This document shows positions 21,301 through 30,005 of a DNA stretch of 64,000 bases, piece by piece (the stretch's first letter is position 1; every line of letters starts with the position of its first letter). This stretch comes from Brachionus manjavacas. Its lineage: Eukaryota > Rotifera > Eurotatoria > Ploima > Brachionidae. The translations under genes were made by a program, and so were the position numbers. The notes under the pieces were generated by a model. That model saw only the letters and a list, made by a program, of their open reading frames with translations, did not search any database and was not told the DNA's origin. The stretch is from assembly GCA_019054805.1 (NCBI GenBank), contig JAHQIY010000014.1, positions 496,001 to 560,000 on the forward strand. Direction: 5' to 3'.

Positions 21301-24300
21301 TCAATAAATAAATAAATAAATATTAAGGGTTTGTAAAGATTACCTAATGTTTTTGGTTTTAGACCCCATTTTCCAGTTGAGAGATATTTTATTAAGCTAA
21401 GCCTAGAATTACAGCGTTCTTTTAATTCATCTACCATTGAAACGATCTTATCCATCTTATCCTTAAATTATTTCCTTTTCAAAACCTTATTAGCCTTCGG
21501 ACATTAGTTGAAACAGATACTTTTTTATTTCTTATTTTATAATTTAAAAATTTTATCCTTAATTGATTAATTGATATTTGAAATTTTTTAATTGACAAAA
21601 AAATAAAGATAAAACAGCACAATTAAAACGATTTAGTTCATTATCAGAATCATTTTTTGAGTTCGAATAAGAGTCGGAATCAGTGTCCGAGGAATCAACC
21701 AAATTAATATTGACATCATCTACAAAGCCATCAACGTCATCTGAATGACCATAATCATCTATCTTGTCTACTTTTTTATTTTCTAGAAAAGCTTGCAACT
21801 GGGAGCGAAACTCAAATAATTGTGAGGAGGTGATACCAGTTCTATCAAATGAATCTCGGATTAAACCAGCATCCAGCTTCTCACAAATTTCTTTAAATCT
21901 TATTAAATTAACTATTATATATTCGTATTATATATTATGTGTTACTCTTATATTTTATCTTTAAATAAAATTTTTCTTTGAAATAATGTCAATGTTATTT
22001 ATTTTAATACAAATTACTTTAGCTAAAAAATGATGGCACAACGAGTGAAAAAAAAATTTCCTGGCAAAGATTCTGTTGCCATAACTTCCTCATTTTAAAT
22101 GCAATTTCAAATCTTCAGAGTTTGTTTAGTAAATATAACTTGAAATAATATTTTTATTGACTTGCAGAAGCTATCAAAAAAAAAATATATCAAGAGAGAC
22201 CCTTCGAAATCGTGTGTATTTATACTATGAAAAAATTCTTGAATTGGAAAAAAAATTACTGTTGTACACAAATGGAAATGCCCCATTATTATGACAACAA
22301 GCAGCTACTTTTAATTTGGGTTGCTGTATCTGCGAAAGGAATCTCAGAGCAATAGATCTTTGAAAGTGGCAATGCAATTAATCAGACCGAGATAAATGTC
22401 TGAGCAAGGATATTGCTTTCGATCATCAACAAGTATCATTCAGACAAAAATTTTATAATCTGGTCTGACTTAGCGATTTCTTATTACGCAAAAGCGTCAT
22501 TTGACTTTATGATCGAAAATTTAATCGGTCATGTCGACAAGATGGATAACCCTGCAAATTTGGCTGAAGCAAGATCTAATTTTTGTCAGTTTGAAGCTCT
22601 GAATACTAAAACGTAAAAAAAAAAATAATAATAATAAAAGCTAGCGGAGGCGGCCAACTAGTAGGTCACCCATTGTAGCAAATTGCGCTGAACAAAAAAA
22701 AAACTACAAAAATAGAAGAACGTATAAGTTTTTAGAATCAAAGATATAGAAATACTCTTCAATTGTAAGAAGGAAATTACGGCATTGTGAATTTTGAAGC
22801 AAAAAACAAAAACAATAATCTAAAAATGAAATAACTTTTTTACTAAAAGTCTAAAAATAGTTCTGCAAAATGTATCAGCTGGTACAAACTTTGTACCACC
22901 CAAATTTAGTCTCTGCAAAAACTCTGCAAGTTTGCAGAGCATTAAAAGTATTAGAAAATCATTAAAATTAAATTGCAGAGTTAATGCAGAGACTAAATTT
23001 GGGTGGAACAAAGTTTGTACCGGCTGAAACATTTTGCAGAACTATTTTTAGACTTTTAGTAAAAAAGTTATTTCATTTTTAGATTATTGTTTTTGTTTTT
23101 TGCTTCAAAATTCACAATGCCGGAAATTACAAGAAACTGAGAGGGGTTGTGATAAAGCGACGTCTTTGTCGAAATCACTGGTAAGTTGATTAACTTAACT
23201 AAAAGTGTTTAAGTTAACAAAGAGCATAAATAGCTGCTCCAAAACGTCTAACAAGAAGGTCGGATAGAGGGGCCCAAGGGTACAGTCAAAACTCTTTAAT
23301 CCGAAGTTCGATATCCCGAAGAATTCGCAAATCCGAAGAAAAATTAGGAAATAAAAGCTGTTACATGTAAAATACATGTTATTTTCACTCTTTAATCCGA
23401 AGATTCGAAATTCTCTAATCCGAAGAAAATTTAGAAAAAATGTTGAGTTGAAACTGCTAAAATTTATATAATTTAATTGTTTCAGTGTTATAAAATCATT
23501 TCGAAAATTACTTACGTTATTTTCAATTATAAAAAAGTAAAAAAACAAGTGTTTATTTAATAAGTCAAAAGTTCAGAAAAAAAATGTCACCTACTCCGCC
23601 AAGGAAAAGAGTTGAATTAGATTATGATCAAAAAAGAGAAATATGCATGTATTATGTTGAACATTCAACACTCAACTTGGATAACTTGGATAATCCTAAG
23701 CATGGAAAAGTTAGGTTTTGAACATTCAACTTGGATACTTTTGTTAGAATATAATTTTATTAACCGTTAGAAATTTTAATTTAATTAATCAAAATTATAA
23801 ACTTAATGTTATTTTTGTATTTTTTTTCGTATAAATAAAGTTTAAATTTTCTTAATCCGAAGTTTTTCTACTTTTTACCATTATTCGGATTACCGCATAT
23901 CCGAAATTTCGCTATTCCGAAGAAAATTTCAGAAATATTTAATGTTCGGATTATCGAGGGATGACTGTATAAATGTAAATATTTCAGTGCACAGTCGTAA
24001 TCTTTAACTCTTTGAGTAAAACCTCAAAAAGTACATAAAAAAAAGTTTATTATATAAAAACACACTCATTACTTCACTCATTCAGGATTATATTGATGTT
24101 TTTGTCGAAAGCTCAAGAAGTTCTGAACTTAAAACCCTACTTTGTAAAGTCTCAATTGAGCTATTCCAATGAACAACTGTTTTTCTGTAACATTTCCAAT
24201 TTCTCTTTCAAATTCTAATTAATTTAATTGATTTAATATAAATATTTTTATGGACCCTTTATTAAAAAATTTTAAATATCAACGGCGAGAGGAGTTTTAT

Positions 24301-26219
24301 TACTCAAAGCCATTTTTTAAATATTATATAAAATGTTAAAAAAAGATCGGATAGAGAAGCCCAAGAGTACTAGTGAAAATATTACATTTGGCGACGAGGA
24401 TAAAAGCCCCCAGAAGACTAATAAAAGTGTTTCTCAGTGGCAGTAATGTTTATAGTGCAACGGCTCACTGACGAATGTGAATAAATACCTGGGAAAAATA
24501 AAAGTCTAACTGGTCCCAGTCTATTTTGAGTCCGGCAGTGGTCACAATAGTCGACAGTTCCTTAGCATTCTTTATTAAAGCGGGGGAAGATGTGAAATAG
24601 CTACATCTTTGTCGAAATCACTGGTAAGTTGATTAACTTAACTAAAAGCGTTTAAGTTAACAAGGAGCATAAATAACGTCTACCAAGAAGATCGGATAGA
24701 ACGACCCAAGGGTACTAATGTAAACATTACAAGGGGTATTTAGTAGAAATTGTTTGTAAAATAAAAAAATGTTATGTGGCAACTGTCTGCATAAAATCAG
24801 CCTTACATCATTACAGACCCTAATGGAAGGTCACAATAGTCGGATTTACAAATAATCTCTAGCTATTTCAACTTAACGTTTTTAATTTTTTATTTCTCAT
24901 TATTTAATCTTTTTTTTTAACTTTATTTTTAGTTTTATTTTTTATTCATTTTGCATATTTTTCATTCTGAAGGAGCATTAGCTCGGTACATATTCACAAA
25001 TTCTCTTTCTAAATCCTTCATTCATTCTTTAAAAATGAAGAAGCTATTACCTTTTGAAAATTTTCGGAAACTTGGTCTTCACTCTTTAAATTAGTAAATG
25101 ATCACACTTCCTTTTTTATTCTATTTTTTTGATCATGAAAGTTTGACTACCAAAACTGTGAAAGCTTTGACTGTGATCACAAAACGAGGTTGATCACAAT
25201 CTATTATTTAACCAACACAGCAAAAAACTAGATCTAATGATATTAGGGGCTGTATGGGTTTCGAATCAAGAAATATCGAATGCCCGACTCCATTGTGTAA
25301 TTGCTACCTTACAATTTCCTCTTTTTTTCCTGAAACCTAAACTATGTAAACCTGAATGACCTAAAACTCTCATTATCATATATCTATTTTTTATTCCAGG
25401 TTATAAACTCTTACAAACTTTATTCATAATTTTATTTTTTGATTTTATTTTACATAACTTTTTTAATTTTTAATTTTACTTAACTTAATTTTTTATTTTT
25501 TATTTTTATTCTGAAGGAGCTTTAGCTCGGTACAGTTAACAAATAAATAAATAATAAATTACCTACTTGAAATGATTATAATTTCGAAAAAAAATCTCTC
25601 CGAAATTATACTCATTTCAGTTGGCATCAAAATAGAGAATAAAAAAATCAAGCGTTTCTTAACTTTTACGCAATATTGTAATTGTTGTTGTTGTTGCGAG
25701 TGGAATAAATCAGGGATTCAATTAGTGAATTGGCATTCTTGAAGTTATTATGAATAAAAGTTGAACTAAAATGCTTACAATTTGTATGCTGGAATTGTTT
25801 GTTTTTGCTTTGGATTTGTTCTTGTTGTGTTTAGATGATTGCTTGTCGAACGGCACCACCGATACACTCAGGCAACACCGTTGGCTCATTTTTCTCTCGT
25901 GCTTGCGTGCTACACTGCTCGAGCGCTCCAGATTTTTGATCAGGCCCGCTTTGTCCGGGAGCGTGAGAGTGAACGGGTGAAATTTGATTAAGAAGTGGGT
26001 GCGCAAACGGCTGTTTGGCGGCGCTGACGGCTTTTGCTCGCTTCGCACGCACTTTATTTCGTACAGATTAGAGTGGGTGTTCGACGAGGCTTCGTTCGGC
26101 TCTTGAACCAGATCGATCACTTGGCTCTTCTTGTTGCACAGAATGCACTCGATTGAATTGGATTTTTTTCTCCTGTTCAAGCTAGATCCATAGGCCGAAT
26201 TTTTTTTCAAACCTAAAAT
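18320..26219 (-). CDS. Ser-rich tail exons of a large unrecognised gene
   Basis: Two exons are visible. The first (26219-25779, 147 codons) has a CAG acceptor and a GTAAGC donor. The second (19447-18320, 376 codons) has a TTTAAG acceptor and a strong GTATGT donor. All boundaries are phase 0, so the exons join in frame to 523 residues. The first contains RRKKSNSIECILCNKK and a basic stretch HERKMSQRCCLSV. The second is rich in Ser, Gln and His, with an acidic Tyr cluster (SYSEDDSYYSHLYAENKKLL) and ends DNFDCINECVEE. Both are much richer in G and C than their surroundings. There is no signal peptide or membrane segment, so a disordered cytoplasmic region is likely. The GTATGT donor means more exons lie further left, but I did not find them. 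The exons at 43.8-44.5 kb are phase-compatible and may be the upstream part of this gene. Confidence 0.62.
19659..19730. repeat. Perfect 32 bp hairpin, 8 nt loop
   Basis: CTCTGGACTCGAGCCAAAGC and the following 12 bases are repeated as an exact reverse complement after the loop GTTCTTTG. The stem is fully paired and GC-richer than its surroundings. It lies in the large intron, directly before a LINE reverse-transcriptase scrap on the plus strand. Confidence 0.85.
19739..19838 (+). pseudogene. LINE reverse transcriptase scrap
   Basis: The reading SVEVSQGAVISPSAFI corresponds to the 'GVPQGSVLSPLLF' motif of non-LTR reverse transcriptases. LFADGL (from the FADD motif, degenerate, in another frame) follows at about 19825. 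The part between the two motifs is largely lost. Confidence 0.55.
19840..20530. repeat. AT-rich inverted repeats
   Basis: Segments with ACGTAAATTT, GATGA.TTGAAAAGTG and TTTTCTAAAAAAGAT words recur in both orientations at 19850-20070 and 20380-20530. This is probably a decayed foldback element. No coding sequence is present. Confidence 0.35.
20810..21450 (-). pseudogene. LINE C-terminal fragment, interrupted
   Basis: On the minus strand, 21450-21345 reads DELKERCNSRLSLIKYLS and then KWGLKPKTLGN. After an inserted (AAAT)n-tailed sequence the frame resumes at 21145 with DYSFPYLNSFSETSINKIQA and IQNSAVRSILKLKYDT, ending near 20810. The same block occurs at 28321-28683 on the plus strand. It is the C-terminal region after the catalytic domain of a non-LTR reverse transcriptase. 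Confidence 0.75.
21151..21320 (+). repeat. SINE-like or LINE-tail insertion
   Basis: This separates two parts of the LINE fragment above. It has a T-rich start, a long A run, TTCTCCTTAAAGGAGGTTAA and an AAATAAATAAAT tail. The insertion is younger than the LINE copy. Confidence 0.5.
21559..21900 (-). pseudogene. DDE transposase C-terminal fragment, pogo-like
   Basis: The frame is open from about 21900 to 21559. It reads IRDSFDRTGITSSQLFEF, then an acidic tail rich in Asp and Ser (DSSDTDSDSYSNSKNDSD). The 'SF..TGI' motif followed by an acidic tail is usual at the C-terminus of CENP-B/pogo-type transposases. No catalytic region is present. A Tc1-type origin is also possible. Confidence 0.45.
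22290..22616 (+). pseudogene. Tc1/mariner transposase relic, D37-like
   Basis: The segment at 22315-22400 reads WVAVSAKGISEQ, a stop, then IFESGNAINQTEINV. After a frame change, 22413-22616 reads IINKYHSDKNFIIWSDLAIS, then YYAKASFDFM and VDKMDNPANLAEARSNF. This follows the 'FWPDLAS.HYA...NPPNLPE.RPIE.FW' pattern of one mariner-related subfamily, and the RPIE Glu region is altered. Stops and frameshifts make it inactive. Confidence 0.7.
22781..23121. mobile_element. Near-perfect palindromic MITE, 9 bp duplication
   Basis: The element begins GGCATTGTGAATTTTGAAGC and ends with its exact complement. The arms are about 150 bp and nearly identical. GGAAATTAC lies on both sides (22772-22780 and 23122-23130), a 9 bp target duplication typical of Mutator-like elements. 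Related arms occur at 56340-56460 and, weaker, at 60660-60800 and 2480-2620. It sits immediately before an LTR and its purine tract, so it inserted into an LTR retroelement. Confidence 0.85.
23283..23967. mobile_element. pogo/Tigger-like element, 685 bp
   Basis: The ends are CAGTCAAAACTCTTTAATCC and CGGATTATCGAGGGATGACTG, with TA on both sides. CAGTC.NCCCTC.ATAATCCGAA is the usual pogo/Tigger end. Internal copies of TTAATCCGAA repeat near each end. Most of the transposase is deleted. Confidence 0.8.
23584..23718 (+). pseudogene. pogo-like transposase N-terminus
   Basis: ATG begins MSPTPPRKRVELDYDQKREI, then CMYYVEHSTLN, the start of a CENP-B/Tigger N-terminal helix-turn-helix. The frame degenerates into a repeated LDNLDN and ends at a TGA after about 45 codons. 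A repeated AACATTCAAC.TTGGATA word shows a local rearrangement. Confidence 0.6.
24343..24731 (+). mobile_element. TRIM-like miniature LTR element
   Basis: A truncated 5' LTR (24343-24386) ends AATATTACA. It is followed directly by TTTGGCGACGAGGATAAAAG, a primer-binding-region signature common downstream of invertebrate LTRs. Only about 204 bp separate this from AAAGCGGGGGAAGA, a polypurine tract, and a complete 141 bp 3' LTR (24591-24731, TGTGAAATAGC...AACATTACA). There is no room for gag or pol. This is the layout of a terminal-repeat retrotransposon in miniature. Confidence 0.7.
24850..25010 (+). repeat. LINE 3' end
   Basis: The T-rich 3' UTR carries CTGAAGGAGCATTAGCTCGGTACA and a poorly kept tail. 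It belongs to the same family as the fragment at 25230-25557. Confidence 0.5.
25230..25557 (+). repeat. LINE 3' end with last codons
   Basis: The coding end reads GFESRNIECPTPLCNCYLTI and stops (compare FEPRFIEYPTSLCYCYLTI in the fragment at 20810). The T-rich 3' UTR, GAAGGAGCTTTAGCTCGGTACAG and an AAATAAATAAATAAT tail follow. It inserted in the large intron just downstream of the exon at 25779. Confidence 0.65.
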
Positions 26220-26754
26220 CTGACAAAAATGATCATCTAGTTTTATTTTGCATTTTTTTTAAATATAGATATCTATTTGTTGTTGTGTTCAAAAAAGGTT
26301 CAGATTTAATGAAGAAATGATTTTTTATAATTTTTTTTTAAGGCATGTTTATTTTACTGAAAGAAAATCAAGACAGATTTATTCAAAATAAAATTTAAAT
26401 TTAGTTTTAAACAATTTTATTAAAAAAAAAATCTTTCTTTTTTACAAAACGAAAATCGAAGTTAAATTCAGACATTATTTATAGCACTAAGAGATTGACT
26501 GCTGCCAAAAGAACATGCTATTAATTTTATTGAAAACCCCTAAATATTATTAAGCTATTTGTTGTTTATTTATTAAAAATATAGTTTGGTGAATCCTCAG
26601 TCAGGTTGGAACGGAGCTTGGTCCTTTCTTTCAGCCAAATGATAAAGGGATTTGATTTTAAATAAAAATAAAATGATAGTTGTATCGTTATTAGTATTTA
26701 TAGTTATAATTGCGACTAATAATAAAGAAAAAGAACAAAACTTTTTAAATAATA

Positions 26755-27332
26755 CAGTAGAAGCTCTCAAAATGAACATCCTCAAATGTGAACAGCCCTA
26801 TAAGTGAACACAAATTTCTTGCGACCGACCAAAATGAATCTTTTTACATGGCATAAAATCCCTCAAATGTGAACACCCTCAAATGTGAACGTTCGGTATG
26901 TGAACATGAAAAATTTAGAAAAAAGTGAACTAAAAACTCGAAAAAAAAATTTAAAATTTTTTTTTAATATCTTCATAATATACATGACTTTAAAATTTAT
27001 AATACATATTTTATTTAAAATAATCTTCGATTTTCGATTGTTTAACATTGGCCACATCAACTAAATTGCTCTCGAAAGTCATAAATTCTTTACATTAACT
27101 AGGGTGATTATTAGTTAAATAAGATATTAATTTTATCATCATTCAACTGATACTTAAATGAATACATGGTCTTATTTTTATTTTTGTTTTACACAAAAAT
27201 TAACTTAACATTTATTAATCTCACAAAAGTGAACAGTTCACTTTTGAGAGAGCATCCTCAAATGTAGACAGCCCTATGAATGAACAAAAATCCCTTGCGA
27301 CGGCGAGTGTTCACTTTTGAGGGATTCTACTG
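26755..27332. mobile_element. Second pogo-like element, 578 bp
   Basis: The ends CAGTAGAAGCTCTCAAAATGAAC and GTTCACTTTTGAGGGATTCTACTG are flanked by TA (26753-26754 and 27333-27334). Subterminal repeats of CTCAAATGTGAAC occur in several copies near both ends. The only coding remnant is the C-terminus listed next. Confidence 0.75.
27011..27082 (-). pseudogene. pogo-like transposase C-terminus with PIP box
   Basis: The 23 codons before a TAA read MTFESNLVDVANVKQSKIED and then YFK. QSKIEDYF fits the PCNA-interaction consensus Qxx(I/L/M)xx(F/Y)(F/Y) with I at +3 and YF at +6/+7. pogo transposase of Drosophila is known to end with such a motif, which supports the family call. Confidence 0.6.
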
Positions 27333-27548
27333 TATGTTAAAATTTTTCAACATAGTAAAAAGAAGAGAAAAATCGGATTGATGAATGCAATTCAATAAGT
27401 GAATTAACATCAACAAATTTAGAGAGAATTTTTAATGAAGATACATCTTCAATTAGCTTTTGATAAAGCGTCTAAAATTTCAATGCGATTGAATTTTCTT
27501 CGAATTTGAAGTCGATCTTTCGCCTTAACTAAAACAATTAAATATTAA

Positions 27549-27660
27549 ATGGAAAATGCTGATCTAAATCTAAGAATTTATGGAAATAAAATAAAAAAAC
27601 ATACAAAAAGCAAGTTTCTTGGTATAAATTTTGCTTCTAAATTTAATTTTTTTTATTCAA
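27549..27660 (+). pseudogene. Short LINE fragment
   Basis: KTKSKFLGINFASKFNFF-type sequence matches the 'EIKFLGIKFDSKLNF' motif of the LINE at 28321. It then runs into unrelated sequence. Confidence 0.45.
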
Positions 27661-28320
27661 TTTTCATAGATCTCTCAACAACATCAACACCAACTCTAGC
27701 CAACTTAAATGCCTGTAGTTTCACAGTGCAATGCTATGATCTCATGCGTTTAGCATATCGTTAGTATTTAACACTCTGTAAAATATTGGACGGAGAAGAA
27801 ACTTTTAGTAATAACTTTCTTTCTTCTTATTTGTTATTATCTTTATTTTTTGTCTGGGTTTGAAGTGACCATTTATTAATAAAATTATTATAGAATTTTT
27901 TTCGTATTTTTTATGCTATAACTACACCAGATCCTAATAGATCCGGGAAAGTAAATATAAGCTTTAGGTTTATGACACAATGATAGATTATTGGAATGCA
28001 AGGCTTAATTTAATTAGCTAAGTATCGATTTGTTGATGTTTAATGAAGAGAGGAATTTTTTTGGTCGCCAAGATGATCAAAAATTAGAAATTTTCAGGCA
28101 GTTTTTTTTTGAATAGAAAAATTCGAGTTAAAGTTAAAATTCAGGCATAATTCGTAGCACTAAGAGATTGATTGACTATAATTTGTAAGCAAAAACCTAA
28201 ATACTGAACTAGGAACAAAATAAATACATTTTATATCTTTTTTCGTATTTAATGTCAATTACATTTGAATTTATCACTTTTCTAATTTATCAATGTATAA
28301 TTGATTGACACCAAACTTTT

Positions 28321-28918
28321 ATGCAACAAAAAATGAAAATAGTGAGCCAAAAAGAAATCAAGTTTCTTGGTATTAAATTTGATTCTAAGCTAAATTTTAA
28401 TATACTGGTAGACGAAATTAAAGAACACTGCAATAAAAGGCTAAATATTATTAAGATATTGTCAAACAAGAAATGGAATATTAATCAAAACACACAAGGA
28501 AATTTTTATAAATTTTTAGTCGGATCAATTTTAGACTATTCTTTTCCTTGCTTGAATTCATTTTCGGAGAATAATATCAAAAAGCTACAAACAATTCAGA
28601 ATTCAGCAGTTAGAGTTATCCTTGAGTTAAAATATGATGCTCCCTCCAACATACAAAGCAGGTTTCGAATCAATATATATTGAATATCCAACTTCAATTG
28701 CTACCTTAATATTTCCTCTTTTTTTCCTGAAGTTTCAACTAAGTAAACATGTGTCACATGTAAAAACCTATTTCAATATATGTCTTTTTAACTTTCTTTA
28801 CATTTTATTTTAGCGTATTCACTTTATTCTTATTTTTTATTTTTATTTATTTTTTTATATAATTTTTTCTTAAGGAGCTCTTACTCGGTAGAGAAAACAA
28901 ATAAATAAATAAATCTGA
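28321..28918 (+). pseudogene. 5'-truncated LINE
   Basis: The ORF reads EIKFLGIKFDSKLNFNILVD, ...HCNKRLNIIKILSNKKWN, ...LDYSFPCLNSFSENNIKKLQ, ...IQNSAVRVILELKYD, and then a deletion joins it to GFESIYIEYPTSIATL. A 3' UTR with AAGGAGCTCTTACTCGGTAGAG and an AAATAAATAAATAAAT tail follows. It is the C-terminal part of a non-LTR reverse transcriptase, dead by truncation. Confidence 0.75.
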
Positions 28919-29307
28919 AATAACGAGCTAAACTTTTCAGATATCAAATATATCTGTAGTACGGGACGAATATTTAGATCACCTTTAAAACACCATATTA
29001 ATTACTTAAATTTACCAAGGCCATTCTCCCAACCAACATTGTCAGGCTGATCAAAGAACGCAGAATTCCATGTTGCTTATTTGAACCAACAATAGCCCTA
29101 TCTCTTATAATTATGGTTGATGGTTTAAAAAATGTGATCAAATGAAAAAAATTATTAAGATTAAACGGAAAAGACCAACCGAGGGGTCAAAAATAAAAAG
29201 AAATATAAATTTAGTATTTTTGTGCTTAAAAAATAGTTTGATTTGAGTTATATTTTAGGTCTAATTAGAAAATATGTGTAACCAAATTCACATGTATCAT
29301 ATTTTTT

Positions 29308-29645
29308 TTGCATCAAAAAATCACAAGAAATAATTATATGTCTTTAAATCGTGAGGAAAAATTTAAATTCTTAAGAATCACGCTAGACTCAAAGCTAACA
29401 TTTGATCCTATGTTGAATGAATCAAAAGAATGCTGTAATTCAAGGCTTAATATAATTAGGTATCTCTCAAATAAGAATGGTTCTAAAACCCAAAACAATA
29501 AGAAATCTTTACAAATCGATTTAAAAATTTTTTTTTCCTTGTTTAAACTCATTCTCAGAAACCAAAATTTAAAAAAAACAAGTCATTCAAAACTCATCAG
29601 TTCGATATATCTTGATTCTAAAATTTGGTATTCCCTCCAGCATGT
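29308..29645 (+). pseudogene. LINE fragment
   Basis: EEKFKFLRITLDSKLTFDPM, ...ECCNSRLNIIRYLSNKNGSK, then a frame change into KTSHSKLISSIYL. It is the same C-terminal block as 28321-28683 but more decayed. Confidence 0.65.
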
Positions 29646-29750
29646 TCTCCAACCTTTAGATAAATAAGATTTTTTACTTTTATGATAATTTAAATATTCT
29701 ACTCAAAGACTAAACTTTTATTTTTAAACAATTTTTTTTTTTTTTATTAA

Positions 29751-30005
29751 TTGCCTATGAGGTTGAATTTAATAAAAATAATAACAAGCCCAAAAGAACG
29801 AGCAAAATTAACTACAGCGATCTTCGTAGACTACGCCAAAGAAAAACCAAAATTAGTAGAAATAATCAATTTTTTTTGTTATCATAAAAATAAAACTAGT
29901 ATAATTTTTTTAGGAACCGAAAAAAAGACTTTATCATTTAGAATTCTAGTCAAAAAAAAATCCTACTCCTTACTATTTGCTGATGACCTTATGCTTAAAA
30001 TATAA
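29751..30005 (+). pseudogene. LINE reverse transcriptase fragment
   Basis: The ORF begins RLNLIKIITSPKERAKLTTA, followed by IFVDYAKEKPKLVEII, and ends SYSLLFADDLMLKI, the catalytic FADD motif. The PQG motif region is missing. The piece is adjacent to the fragment at 29308 but in reversed domain order, so the two are separate pieces or rearranged. Confidence 0.6.

Larger units (their letters stand above)
23148..23986 (+). mobile_element. LTR split by a pogo-like element
   Basis: The LTR starts TGTGATAAAGCGACGTCTTTG, just after a purine tract (GAGAGGGG). It runs through AAGTTAACAAAGAGCATAAA and CAAGAAGGTCGGATA to GGGTA, is broken by the insert, and resumes TAAATGTAAATATTTCA. With the insert and one TA removed it is close to 150 bp and matches the LTR at 24591. 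Confidence 0.7.

Noticed and set aside
21147-21351. CCTAATGTT on both sides of the insertion in the LINE fragment, as a target duplication
   Set aside because: The LINE reading frame on each side shows the two words come from different parts of the LINE, so the match is coincidental.
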